From Mesostigma viride (lineage: Eukaryota; Streptophyta; Mesostigmatophyceae; Mesostigmatales; Mesostigmataceae): a stretch of DNA of 64,000 bases. The DNA lies in the NCBI GenBank assembly GCA_009746045.1, contig RPFO01000213.1, forward strand, positions 4,731,502-4,795,501, read 5' to 3'. The notes under the pieces were generated by a model, which worked only from the letters and a program-made list of their open reading frames with translations, ran no database searches and had not been told where the DNA came from. This document shows positions 1 through 10,714 of the stretch, in pieces. The first letter of the stretch is position 1; the number at the start of each line of letters is the position of its first letter. Made by a program: the position numbers and the translations under genes.

Positions 1-3000
1 GAACAATCCACACTCTCGCGCTCACACAACCTCTAAGATGTCGACCGCCGCGGAATTTGTTCCTCTGTGGTTCGCGTCGAAAGATACGCCTTTCTTTGCT
101 CGGACGCCGGGGTGATGTACTCGTACGAAGAGGAAAAACCCCAAGACGCTTCGGAGGCGTATGGTCGCTCTCGTGGGATGAAGTACCTCATGGCGCTGAA
201 CACGTACAAAAAAACGAACATGTATGCCGCTTTCGGGTGCAGGGAGGACTTGATCAAGACCCACGCGAGTTATCAACAAGCGATCCGCATTTGCTAGAAA
301 TTCTATCCCCCGACGTGAGTGTCGTCCCATATTTCGATTTTGACTGGGAAACGGAAGAACCCATGACTACCAGCTGGAGAAGTACGCAAAAGCGGCCATA
401 TCGATGTTCTTCAACGACATGTACGAGATAAATGTTGAGAAGAGCGAGATATGCGGGTCCTTGTTGGCCATCGCGTCAGGAGCGGCATTTTCAAGAACTC
501 TGTTCATGTCACGGTGCCGACGATCTACATCCCGACAATGGAGGATCGTGTCAAGATGGGAGAGCTTTTTCAGTCGTTTCTTCTTCAGTGCGCGATGGAT
601 TTATCTTCAGGATATCAGTCTGAGGTGTGCCAGAGACTCGTCAAGTCCCAGCACTCGAAAGAGGATTGGGAGGACATGCACGCGAACGGGAACCCGATTG
701 TGGAGAAAACAACTGGCGTTTGGGCGCCTAAACACGACATCAAGTTTTGCTACGATAGAATGATCTATTCGAGGTACCGGGCCTTTCGCATGATAGGGAT
801 GAAGAAGCGCGGAGACAGCGGCGAGGACGCGTACCTCCGCCCAGTCCCAGGGGGTAGTTCCGACGTCGGCGAATATTTGGTGACTGTCTTCAACGAAGAG
901 GGACTGACCCGGCTCCCCCATGTCGATGATGCGGAACTATCCGAAACGAGCCATACAGTGTTTCGAGGGTATGGGAAGACTATCCACCACCTCGGGCCTG
1001 GACATCTCGCCATCCATCGAAGCAATGAAAAAGTTTTCGCCTGGATGCAAGTATATGCGCACAACCTGTAAAGAATCCGATCGAGGTGTCGCAACGTTCG
1101 TCAAGTACTCCGTCGACTCTGTGGATCCGTTATGCAGGATCTGCCTCAAGATACACGACAACAACGGGCCTTATAACCTGCTACTCCCTAATGGCGCTGT
1201 ACAGTACAGATGCCACCAGGACTCACAGCACCGATTCATCGAGATCTCCCCGCCCGTGATGAAGCTCGCGGACTCGGACAAAGTGCCGTTCACTCACACG
1301 TACTCGTCCGAGAAAATCAGGCCTTTCAGCTGGGATGCGCTATTTAGAGGCCCGCACAAGAGCACCATCCTCGTCCAGTCCAACTGCGGACAGGTAAATC
1401 TGAGAGGATTCGTGAACTCGTCAACGAGGCGGTGAGGAGGGATCCAGGTATCCGCGTGTGCTGCATGGTGGCTAACATCAGCCTGTCCAAGGAGGAGGAT
1501 CGCAACTACAAGTCTCTTGGCGAGCGCGGGAGGACGATTGCATGGGAGGACAACGCGTTCCATATCTTGTCCAGTGACCCGAATTTCCGTCACTACCTCA
1601 GCGGTCCGAAGGGAATGATGTCTGATGACAGGGTGCTGGTCGTTCTTAACAGCATCTTGCGCGTCACAGACCAACCGTTCGATCTCCTCATCCTAGACGA
1701 AATATATAACACCCTCACCGCGATTTCGCAGGGCCACATGAAATACAAGCGCGAGGTGTTGAGGAAGTTCATCAGGCTCATTGAGACGTCCAAGGTCGTG
1801 ATTGCGCTAGACGCTACCGTTACTCGAAAGGTATACGAGTTCATAGCGGCCTATCGCGCGGCGGATACTATGGAGGTGGATTGCAACACCTTCCGGCGCC
1901 CTACCAACAGGACTCTGCGATGGGTGGATGTGACATCAGAAAAAACTGGCGAAAGGTCTGCGTGGACAGGTTTGTTACTGAGTGTGAGAGGAGGATAGAG
2001 GCCGGAGAGAGGATTTTCTGCCCAATGTCTGGCAAAAAAGAGGCCGCCATGGCGTATGAGGCACTCAAACCCTTCATCGACAAGCGCAAGAACGGGCGTC
2101 TCTACACTAGTCTGACGAGCAAGGAGGATCTGGAGTTTGGCGCGAATGCTGCGTGGGCTGACTTGGACTTTTTGATCTTCAGCCCAACGATCACGGTTGG
2201 AGTCAGCTACACGGAGCACACGTTCGACAGCATGGTGGGGCTCTTCATCAACGGGGACCACTACGCGAGCTACACGACAACCCTCCAGCAAATTTTCAGG
2301 GTGCGCCACTTAGTCAAGGGGAGATGGTCATATTCTATCGAGACACGACTTCGCTTCTTGACAGGCCTCCAACGGACTACGGTACGATCGTCGAGAACAT
2401 GATCGCGGGGGACACTGCGCTCATCCAGCTGCTGTTCGACAACGCCGACGTAGTCTGCGATTGGAGCGCGGACAAGTCGCGTATCTATGACAGAAACTGT
2501 CCCAAATTCCGCCTCTTCTGCCGGAACCAGCAAGATCTCGCGGTGTCGAGGTCCCATTACAAGGGAAATCTCATCAAGATACTGACGGAGGACTACGGCG
2601 TGGAGGTGTCGGCAGTGGAGGAGTTGGGGGACATCGACGCCCCCCCGCTTCCGGTACTAGAAGATCCAGACAAGGACAGGGAGGTGGTGCTTCTGAGCGA
2701 GGAGGAGTACAAGGATCTAGAGGGGAGAATCGGCGGCACTGTTCCACTTTCACCGTACGAAATGCGTCTGAAGGCGGTGTACGAATTGACTCATCGGTTG
2801 TACGAGATTCCGTATGGTCTCATCGACGACGAGCTCCCTCAAATTCTGGACAAGGAGATGGGGAGGAAGGCGTACGTTGGCGTTCGGCAATATTCGAAGT
2901 TGACGGGACTAGGAACCAAGGAGCATTTTAGAGACAATCTGTTGATTCTGCAGAAGTCAGAGTCCTTGTTTGATCTGAAGGCGTATTCTCGTTTTGGACT

Positions 3001-3508
3001 AGCACAGTCTCTGGCCATTACGCTCAAGCTACTAGAAGGGACGCCTATCATCGACTTCATCACGACGGCTGATCCGTCCAATCTCACAATGAAGTTGACG
3101 CGCGACGAGACGATTGCACTAGGGAATAGAATTGACGGCGAAATTGCCGACAAGGCCTGGTTCATGCGCTCAACATTTGGATACCAACGGCGAGCAGGCG
3201 AGGCTGGTAGGTTGTCTTTTGCACAGTGTAGCGGGCTCGTCAACAGGTTGTTAAGCCCAACTCTGGGAATTTCTGCCAAAGGGTCAAAGGGCAACAGCCG
3301 TGGCGGTGGTTGCTTGGAAATTTCGAAGGCGGACATGCATGCGTTTCTTGATAGGTATAAACCCTCGTGGTGGGGCGATGAGAAGGATTATTCGATCACG
3401 TCGTTGTCTGGCCTGTCGATGGATGAAATCGCTCCTTCCTGCATGGAGCGGATAAGTAGTTTTAATATTTTAATAAAAGCCTGTTTTCTGCCATGCATTT
3501 CTTTGTAA
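1..3508 (+). pseudogene. Broken primase-helicase fusion, origin-binding-protein type
   Basis: The coding signal runs through the whole stretch but changes frame at least six times (near 110, 300, 400, 440-450, 1000, 1390, 1950 and 2320) and begins near ATG 38. In order I see a primase-type acidic patch, VVPYFDFDWE (321-350); a strand with conserved His, FKNSVHVTVP (490-519); a basic element, RYRAFRMIGMKKRGD (about 774-818); and a small Cys/His cluster, CRICLKIH (near 1135-1158). A P-loop split by a frame change at 1383-1402 follows, then a Walker B-like LLILDEIY (1684-1707) and late helicase motifs SPTITVGVSY (about 2182-2211) and QQIFRVRH (near 2287-2310). An uncharacterised C-terminal part ends at TAG 3506-3508 or at an earlier splice. 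Archaeo-eukaryotic primase joined to a UL9-like SF2 helicase is known from large DNA viruses and some eukaryotic mobile DNA. The family call is inference from motif order. Several shifts fall at G or A runs, so some may be assembly errors. It could be an endogenised algal-virus gene or a mobile-element gene. Confidence 0.68.
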
Positions 3509-3611
3509 AAACAACCTCCAAGACGTCGCGCTCACTGTCTCCTCGTCCGAGTAGACGTCGATCCGGTTCCGGTCACACCCCGCCGCGCGGCCCTCGCCGC
3601 CTCCCCTCACC

Positions 3612-4012
3612 ATGCGAGGACATGGCGAAAAATTGGGCGTTCTTTCTCTTAAGAGTAAGTACGTGCAATTTTTCGCCACATCCAACAACTCACGCCAACC
3701 CGGCGCCGGCCAGTGGGGGGAGGTGGCGAAAAATTGGGCGTTCTTTATATATAGAGTAAGTACGTGCAATTTTTCGCCATCACTCTCACACCTTGACAAA
3801 CACCTCCTATGACCCGCGCCAAGGGGTGGCAGGGTGGCGAAAAATTGGGCGTTCTTTATATATAGAGTAAGTACGTGCAATTTTTCGCCATCACTCTCAC
3901 ACCTTGACAAACACCTCCTATGACCCGCGCCAAGGGGTGGCAGGGTGGCGAAAAATTGGGCGTTCTTTATATATAGAGTAAGTACGTGCAATTTTTCGCC
4001 ATCACTCTCACA
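3612..4012. repeat. Tandem repeat with 12-bp stems downstream of the primase-helicase relic
   Basis: Four units of about 112 bp (the first diverged). Each contains GGCGAAAAATTG, then about 30 bases including TATATATAGAGTAAGTACGTG, then the reverse complement CAATTTTTCGCC. Stems lie near 3623-3675, 3724-3779, 3835-3890 and 3947-4002. The spacer between stems is nearly identical in the last two units. No coding sense is evident. Confidence 0.85.
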
Positions 4013-4281
4013 CCCCAACACACCATCACAACTGCCGGGGGGCGGTGACAGATGCCAGCCTAAATGTCACAACCCTGGTGAGCAGTGCCCCCATATGCCA
4101 TGGGGTCAAGGAAAGTCTGGAGACGGGTTTGGGTTCAGGGTTTAAGTTTTAGCTAGGGTGAGACCCCATCCTAGGCCGCGGTCACTATAGGGTCACTATA
4201 GGGGTGGCAGATGCCAGCATAAGGGTGGTGCACATTTGCTAGTCGCGATGACGGAATGATGACGGAATGATGATGGAAGAT
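4013..4281. other. Non-coding spacer, nothing recognised
   Basis: Mixed-composition sequence with a short direct repeat GGTCACTATAGG at about 4181-4203 and a repeated GATGACGGAATGAT near 4248-4270. No gene, TIR or element end was found. Confidence 0.5.
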
Positions 4282-4296
4282 AATTAATTAAGAACA

Positions 4297-4852
4297 TCCA
4301 TCCATCCATCCATCCCTCCCTCCCTCCCTCCCTCCCTCCCTCCCTCCCTCCCTCCCTCCCTCCCTCCCTCCCTCCCTCCCTCCCTCCCTCCCTCCCTCCC
4401 TCCCTCCCTCCTCCCTCCTCCCTCCTCCCTCCCTCCCTCCCTCCCTCCCTCCTCCCTCCCTCCCTCCCTCCCTCCCTCCTCCCTCCCTCCCTCCCTCCCT
4501 CCTCCCTCCCTCCCTCCCTCCCTCCCTCCTCCCTCCCTCCCTCCCTCCCTCCCTCCCTCCCTCCCTCCCTCCCTCCCTCCTCCCTCCCTCCCTCCCTCCC
4601 TCCCTCCCTCCCTCCCTCCCTCCCTCCCTCCCTCCCTCCCTCCCTCCTCCCTCCCTCCCTCCCTCCCTCCTCCCTCCCTCCTCCCTCCCTCCCTCCCTCC
4701 CTCCCTCCCTCCCTCCCTCCCTCCCTCCCTCCCTCCCTCCCTCCCTCCCTCCCTCCCTCCCTCCCTCCCTCCCTCCCTCCCTCCCTCCCTCCCTCCCTCC
4801 CTCCCTCCCTCCCTCCCTCCCTCCCTCCCTCCCTCCCTCCCTCCATCCATGA
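4297..4852. repeat. (TCCC)n / (TCC)n microsatellite
   Basis: About 550 bp of CCCT tetranucleotides with scattered 3-base units, bounded by CATCCATC on both sides. The matching array in beta copy 2 (60364-60576) is pure and only about 210 bp, so this locus has expanded or contracted between copies. Open frames across it are artefacts of the repeat. Confidence 0.95.
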
Positions 4853-5046
4853 TGAAATTTGGTCGGGTAGATTGCAATAGACTCGCCTTTTGATGACGAA
4901 CACGCCGATCTAATTTTTGGCAGCCATCGCCCAGGGTTTCTTCAGTTATCGCCAGCGGCCTGCCCAGCAGATCTCGCTATTTTTCTGCACATTATGGCGG
5001 CACCACGCACGTGATCAGTGTGCCTGCGCCCCCTGCCCTCGTCTAG

Positions 5047-6324
5047 GTGCTATTAAACGTAGCTATGGAGGTCCCCGCATCGTCTTCAGCTCTTGCCGCC
5101 GATTCTATTGATGCCCAGATTGCTGCAAACAAAATCGCCCACGACATTGTCGTCGCCAAGAACGCCGCTAACAAGCGATCCAAGACTTCGGAAGCAACTT
5201 CGGAAGCAACTCCGATAGCTGCTGAAACCTCCTTGCCGGACGCCATTTCTTCCTCATTCTACATGCCAGGCCAGCGTTTGAGCCTGGCAGACATCGATAC
5301 CTTCCTCGCCTACAATGACGCCGCTGTGACAAGCGTGCTGAAGCTCCGCAACGACAACGACGCCCCGATTCGCCACCCTAAGAGCGGCCAGGTTATGGAG
5401 GCTGCTTCGGATGAATGGCCTCATTGGGATGAGCGCCAGCGTCGGCTTGCCTGTCTTATTTCGTGCTGCCCTGAACTTGTCGAGCTGCCGGCGACGACCA
5501 TCGCCAGGCCAGCCCCCGCGACCGATGTTAACGTGCAGCTGCAGGACGTCGCACAGTCTTTTACGACCGTGCAGGGCGACATTAAGGTCCTGACGGTGGC
5601 GTCTGCAGCTGCGACGGCACAATTGCTGGAGCTGAAGAAAGCCATGGCAGCCCCCGCCAAAACTACCACGTTTGCCGACGTCACCGGCAAGCAGTTGACC
5701 ACCATCGTTCAACAGGCGGCCAAGTCTGCAGCTACCGCTGCGGTCACCCAGAATGCAGTGCAGCAACGCCAGCGCAATATGGTAATCAAAGGCTTCCAGA
5801 CAGGCGCGGCAGCACATGAGACAGCACACTCACTTGCCGAGGAGCTGCGCGGCCCAGCGTTTCTGGGGAAGATGCAGCTCCAGAACCGTGTTGTCATTGA
5901 ACGAGCCATTCGGCTGCCAGGCCCTCCGGGCCTGGTCGTCGTCACCATGGCCTCCATGCACGACAAACGCCTCGTGCTGGGAGCACGTCGTCTGCTCCAG
6001 CCCGGCGACTTCAGCCTCGACGAGGACTACACGCGGCGAGGAGCGCGGTGTGGAACAGCACCATCGTCCAGGGGGAGCGGCGTTGCCACCCTCCATCGCC
6101 TGACTACGTATGCATTGAGTCGTCCCCCTCTTCTTCCCCCTCTTTTTCAACCTCCACCGGCGGGCCGCTTCGGCCACTTGCCGCTTTCTCTTGGCCTGTT
6201 TTTGCGCGATGTCAACGGGATTTTCCATGGTGGCTGTACTTTCGCTCGTAATTACGGGTGGTGCATTAAGCGCAGGCTTTCGACCTTCCCTTTCAACACC
6301 AAACTACTCCATCATCTTGTGTAA
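5047..6324 (+). pseudogene. Beta-element ORF, LINE ORF1-like RNA-binding protein, frameshifted copy
   Basis: ATG at 5047 or, more plausibly, 5065 (MEVPASSS). The protein has an Ala-rich helical N-terminal half and a compact C-terminal part containing RNMVIKGF, VIERAIRLPGPPGLVVV and KRLVLGARRLLQPGDFSLDE. The order (a VIKGF strand, then an IxxAxRL strand, then a basic R-x2-L segment and an acidic D-E-D-Y) resembles the RRM-like core of LINE ORF1 proteins; this is inference from pattern only. Compared with the intact twin at 60775-61992 this copy lacks 13 bp at about 6034 (just after TACACG), which shifts the last part into an unrelated tail. It lies inside the CACTA-like beta element, so it may be a captured gene or an accessory protein of the element. 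Confidence 0.5.
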
Positions 6325-6399
6325 GTTAGGGTCTTAGGGGCAGTGCAGCTTGTCTGGACGATCGATCATGCAGACAACCACACGTGACCCTGACCGAAA

Positions 6400-6620
6400 T
6401 GACTACCAAAAAAGGACAAATGATTACCGATTTTTACCGATGATTACACATGATTACACATGATTACACGTACATGATTACCAAAAAAGGACAAATGATT
6501 ACCGATTTTTACCGATGATTACACATGATTACACATGATTACACGTACATGATTACCAAAAAAGGACAAATGATTACCGATTTTTACCGATGATTACACA
6601 TGATTACATATGATTACACC
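6400..6620. repeat. 74-76-bp tandem repeat, three units
   Basis: Units begin TGATTACCAAAAAAGGACAA and end with repeated ACATGATTAC. The corresponding array in beta copy 2 (62140-62285) has two units. Confidence 0.85.
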
Positions 6621-6624
6621 CCCG

Positions 6625-7215
6625 TATTACATAGGAAGGTGTGACTATGTACTCCACCCTATGTACTCCAAGAGTACATAGGGTGGCACACTATGTACTC
6701 CAAGAGTACATAGTCCGGAGTACATATGATCCGGGATTTCCGAATAGGGGACTGCCGACGCGGTGAGACACGCCCGTATTACATAGGAAGGAGTGACTAT
6801 GTACTCCACACTATGTACTCCAAGAGTACATAGGGTGGCACACTATGTACTCCAAGAGTACATAGTCCGGAGTACATATGATCCGGGATTTCCGAATAGG
6901 GGACTGCCGACGCGGTGAGACACGCCCGTATTACATAGGAAGGAGTGACTATGTACTCCACACTATGTACTCCAAGAGTACATAGGGTGGCACACTATGT
7001 ACTCCAAGAGTACATAGTCCGGAGTACATATGATCCGGGATTTCCGAATAGGGGACTGCCGACGCGGTGAGACACGCCCGTATTACATAGGAAGGAGTGA
7101 CTATGTACTCCACACTATGTACTCCAAGAGTACATAGGGTGGCACACTATGTACTCCAAGAGTACATAGTCCGGAGTACATATGATCCGGGATTTCCGAA
7201 TAGGGGACTGCCGAA
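6625..7215. repeat. About 148-bp tandem repeat built of palindromes, four units
   Basis: Each unit holds two or three copies of the self-complementary CTATGTACTC-CAA-GAGTACATAG, followed by ATGATCCGGGATTTCCGAAT and GCGGTGAGACACGCCCGTAT. Units start near 6625, 6772, 6920 and 7074. The same array is at 62287-62882 in beta copy 2. No coding potential. Confidence 0.9.
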
Positions 7216-8216
7216 CTCGAGGCCCCCAGAGTACTAACTAGGCTGACTATCTACATGTACTCGAGTCACGACGCAGTGAGATACGCCAAGCCGCCCGAAG
7301 CAGATCTCTGCATGCGCCACGTGTAACGAGGGTTCTGCTTGCGAATTCGAATTGCGATGAGCCGTTGCAGACGCGCCGCCTAGATGTTTGAATTTCATCA
7401 ACGAGCCTTGAACGAGCTGGTAAAGTTTGCCTGCCCCTGCATCACCTTGCGCTGGCTATGCCGATTGCAGTCCAGCCGACTGATAGTGGTGAAAGAATAA
7501 GCGCCCCCCTAAACCCGCATGCTCACGATGCTTGAAGAAAAAAAAGCAAAAGGCGCACTAGGATGCATGACAAGCCCTTTTGGAGCCCCAGTTTAGCATG
7601 ATTCGGTCATCCGTTTCCAGCCATCGGCAGCGCCAACTCCGATACAGCTTACTATGGCGTAGTCGGTAGCCAGCTACACCGCTTTTCTTGCCTTTGTTAC
7701 TACATGCAAACTTCAATTCGTTACATCGTGCGCCTGCGGCATATTTAAGAAAGCGGCTGCAAGCGCACCTTGCTGAGCCAGGTACACAATGTCTTCAGTC
7801 AGCGACCGCGTATGCATGCCACGTTTAGTCGCATCGAGTCGCGTAGACAATGCGTTCCGGATGAAATTGTTCACCGTTCAATTGCTCAGCGCTGCCTGAA
7901 TGCAGCGCGCTTTATTACTGACTCTGTCCTCTTTGCATGCATTGCAGTCGATTGTATGTTATTTTCACGTTGTCCATCTTTCCACTCGCTTTCATTGTTT
8001 ACCAGATACCAAAAGTCTCCCACGAGGTAGGCGACACTTCAATCTCGCTTATTTTACACCTGGCACACCTGGGCTTCTCTGTATGTGCCGATGCCCATCG
8101 TAAGTTGTTGAACGTTTTTTGCCCTCCATGGTTTCCAATTTTACTAGGAGTTCTTAGGAGCTCTCTCTCCATTGACTTCTCTGTCTCTTTTGCTTTGGCC
8201 ATGCCATGTTAGGGTA
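7216..8216. other. Beta-element interior without a recognised gene
   Basis: Single-copy-like sequence conserved at near identity in copy 2 (62883-63880). Only short frames are present (longest about 90 codons at 7937-8212), with no familiar motif. ATATTTAAGAAAGCGG at 7741 and ACACAATGTCTTCAGTCAGC at 7785 could mark a transcript start region, but this is speculation. Confidence 0.5.
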
Positions 8217-9500
8217 ATGTCTTCCTTGCTGCCATGCTAGCGGGCCCACGTGCTTGTTCCTTGTCAAAGTAGGGAGGCTCGCGGGGTAGGTGGCTGGTCA
8301 TGCTTGTACCTTATCAAGGGAGGGGCCCACGTAGGGTAGGTGGGTGGGCATGCGTGTACCTTGTCAAGGGAGGGATTCACGTATGGTAGGTGGGTGCACG
8401 AGCTTGGTCCTTGTCAAGAGGCACATACGTAGGGTAGGTGAGTGCACGTGCTTGTTACTGGTCAGGGGAGGCATGGATGTGGGGTAGGCATGTGCACGTG
8501 CTTATTCCTTGTCAAGGGAGGGACGCACGTAGTGTAGGTGAGTTCATGTGCTTGTTCCTTGTCAAAGGAGGGGTGCACACAGGGTGGGTGGGTGCACGTG
8601 CTCGTTCCTTGTCAAGGGAGGCATGCATGTGGGGTAGGCATGTGCACGTGCTTGTTTCATGTCAAGGGAGGGATGCAGGTAGGGTAGGTGGGTGGGCTTG
8701 CTTGTTCCTTGTCAAGGGAGGGATGCACGTACGGTAGATGAGTGCACATGCTTGTTCCTTGTCAAAGGAGGGGGGCATGTGGAGTAGGAATGTGCACATG
8801 GTTGTTCCATGTCAAGGGAGGGATGCAGGTAGGGTAGGTGGGTGGGCATGCTTGTACCTTATCAAGGGAGGGGCGGACATCGGGTAGGTGGGTGCACGTG
8901 CTTGGTCCTTGCCAAGGGAGGGATTCACGTACGGTAGGTGAGTGCACATGCGTGTTCCTTGTCGAAGGAGGGGGGCACTTAGGGTAGGTGGGTGCACGTG
9001 CTTGTTGCTTGTCAAGAGGCACGTACATAGGGTTGGTGGGTGCACGTGCTTGTTCCATGTCACAGGAGGGATGCACGTAGGGTAGGTGGGTGCACGTGCT
9101 TGTTACTGGTCAGGGGAGGCATGGATGTGGGGTAGGCATGTGCACGTGCCTATTCCTTGTCAAGGGAGGGACGCGCGTAGTGTAGGTGAGTTCATGTGCT
9201 TGGTCCTTGTCAAAGGAGGGGTGCACACAGGGTGGGTGGGTGCACGTGCTCGTTCGATTCTTGTCAAGGGAGGCATGCATGTGGGGTAGGCATGTGCACG
9301 TGCTTGTTCCTTGTCAAAGGAGGGCTGCACATAGGGTAGGTGGGTGCACGTGCCCGTTCGATTCTTGTCAAGGGAGGCATGCATGTGGGGTGGGGCATGT
9401 GCACGTGCTTGTTCCTTGTCAAGGGAGGGACACAACAGGGTATGTGGGTGGTTTTGCTGGTTCCTTGCCATGGGAGGGACGTAATAGGTTAGGTGGGTGC
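8217..9500. repeat. Minisatellite M5, units of about 53-57 bp
   Basis: More than twenty diverged units built on CACGTGCTTGTTCCTTGTCA, AGGGAGGGATGCACGTA and GGGTAGGTGGGTG. The reverse complement of the same unit occurs in the alpha elements (20735-20985 and 53090-53342). Long frames here are repeat artefacts. Confidence 0.9.
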
Positions 9501-10220
9501 ACGCATCATTTTTTTCCTTATTCTCAGCCCATCAACTAGAACTTTCAGCTGCCAGTCCTCACTAGTCTACGACCGTAACTGCATTCGGGTTCATGTTAAA
9601 TACGTTGCGTTTTTCTTGGACGGCATGGAAGATGCTGTCATTTTCAAGAGAGGGATGCACGTACGTATTGGTGGTGGTGCACGCATCGTCCCTTTTCTTA
9701 CTAGTAGTTGCCTGTGTACTAGAAATTTCAACTGCTATTCCTCGCTACCGTATGGCCGTAACTGCATTCGGGGCATTTTGCGTTTTCTATGAGTGCGTGA
9801 CAGTTGCTGTCTTACTTGGACAAAGGCGGAATGAACTGCAGGCAATCCGGAATGATTAAGACGGGAAGTTGGTCAACTCGCACCAAAAGCGGAGCCGCCA
9901 TATGGACGGCGGTACCTTTCAAATCAACATGGGCGATTACCCCTGGCCGAGCGGACTTGAGGGTGACAACAGCTTCAAGACGCCACCCTCATCGGCCAAG
10001 GTTCTACTGCCGTAACGGCTTAATTTATTACCTAAGATGTTCCGTGAACTTCATGTGCGTCATCTCCACGATTTCATCATGAAGCCCACGTTGACAACAT
10101 CGGATGGAAGTGATTCGTGCAATTGATTATTAATGACTTCTTAAACATTTTAATGAAATGCCTAATTCAAAAATGCATCTTGAAAAGCACCATATCATGC
10201 AAGCCACTCACCATAGCCGG
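9501..10220. other. Beta-element interior, no gene recognised
   Basis: A loose direct repeat is visible: AACTTTCAGCTGCCAGTCCTC (from 9540) resembles AATTTCAACTGCTATTCCTC (from 9723), each followed by a GCCGTAACTGCATTCGGG-like block. No convincing coding frame. Confidence 0.45.
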
Positions 10221-10714
10221 GGTCAATGCATTTTAGAATTCGGGGCCATAACCCGGACAGGCTGCGTTGCAGGCATGGGTTACTATTATTACTGGGGCAT
10301 AACCGGCCCCGTAACCACCGCAGTAGCCAGGGTCAACTACTGGGCCGTAACTACTGCAGGTTACGGGACGGTTGACGGACCCGTAACCAGGCCAGTAGCC
10401 AGGCCCGGTTCTCAGAACTGGTCCCGTAACCATGCCAGTTTACCGCCCGGTAACTTCTACTTGGGCCGTAACCATGACCGTAACCCAGATAGGTTACGGG
10501 CATGGTTACGGCTCCGGTAAAAGTTACCGCCCAGTAAACGTTCCGGTAACTATTACCGCCAGGTAACCACTACCGGCCGGTATTTAGTCTGTCGCGTTTA
10601 AGGTTACCGGCCGGTAACCTGGCCGGTAACCTTAAACGTACATGGTTACTGGCCAGTAACCGCCCCGGTAACCTCAACCGGGGCGTTTACGCCCCGTAAA
10701 ATTAACTCCTAGTG
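10221..10714. repeat. Beta-element right subterminal region and TIR
   Basis: Dense, often inverted copies of CCGGTAAC, GTTACGGG and CCCGTAAC, closing with AAATTAACTCCTAGTG at 10698-10714. CACTA elements typically carry such subterminal arrays as transposase-binding sites. The matching left subterminal region of copy 2 is at 56154-56500. Confidence 0.75.

Larger units (their letters stand above)
4282..10714 (+). mobile_element. CACTA-like element, family beta, copy 1 (left end missing)
   Basis: This stretch is nearly identical to 60340-64000 as far as that copy runs, starting at TTAATTAAGAACATCC. Its right end, 10698-10714, reads AAATTAACTCCTAGTG, the exact reverse complement of the CACTAGGAGTTAATTT that starts the second copy at 56154. 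The CACTA start with inverted ends and dense subterminal repeats (CCGGTAAC/GTTACCGG, about 10230-10700) is the hallmark of EnSpm/CACTA transposons. No left TIR occurs before 4282, so this copy is truncated or recombined at the TTAA-rich junction. No CACTA transposase was recognised inside, so it is likely non-autonomous. Confidence 0.72.

Noticed and set aside
4196-4903. Frames encoding GGRE repeats (also 57.6-58.1 and 60.35-60.74 kb)
   Set aside because: Translation of (TCCC)n/(GGGA)n arrays.
4282-10714. Segmental duplication rather than transposon for 4.3-8.3 versus 60.3-64 kb
   Set aside because: Inverted CACTAGGAG ends and matching subterminal repeats at the outer borders fit a transposon better, though the left border of copy 1 is unexplained.
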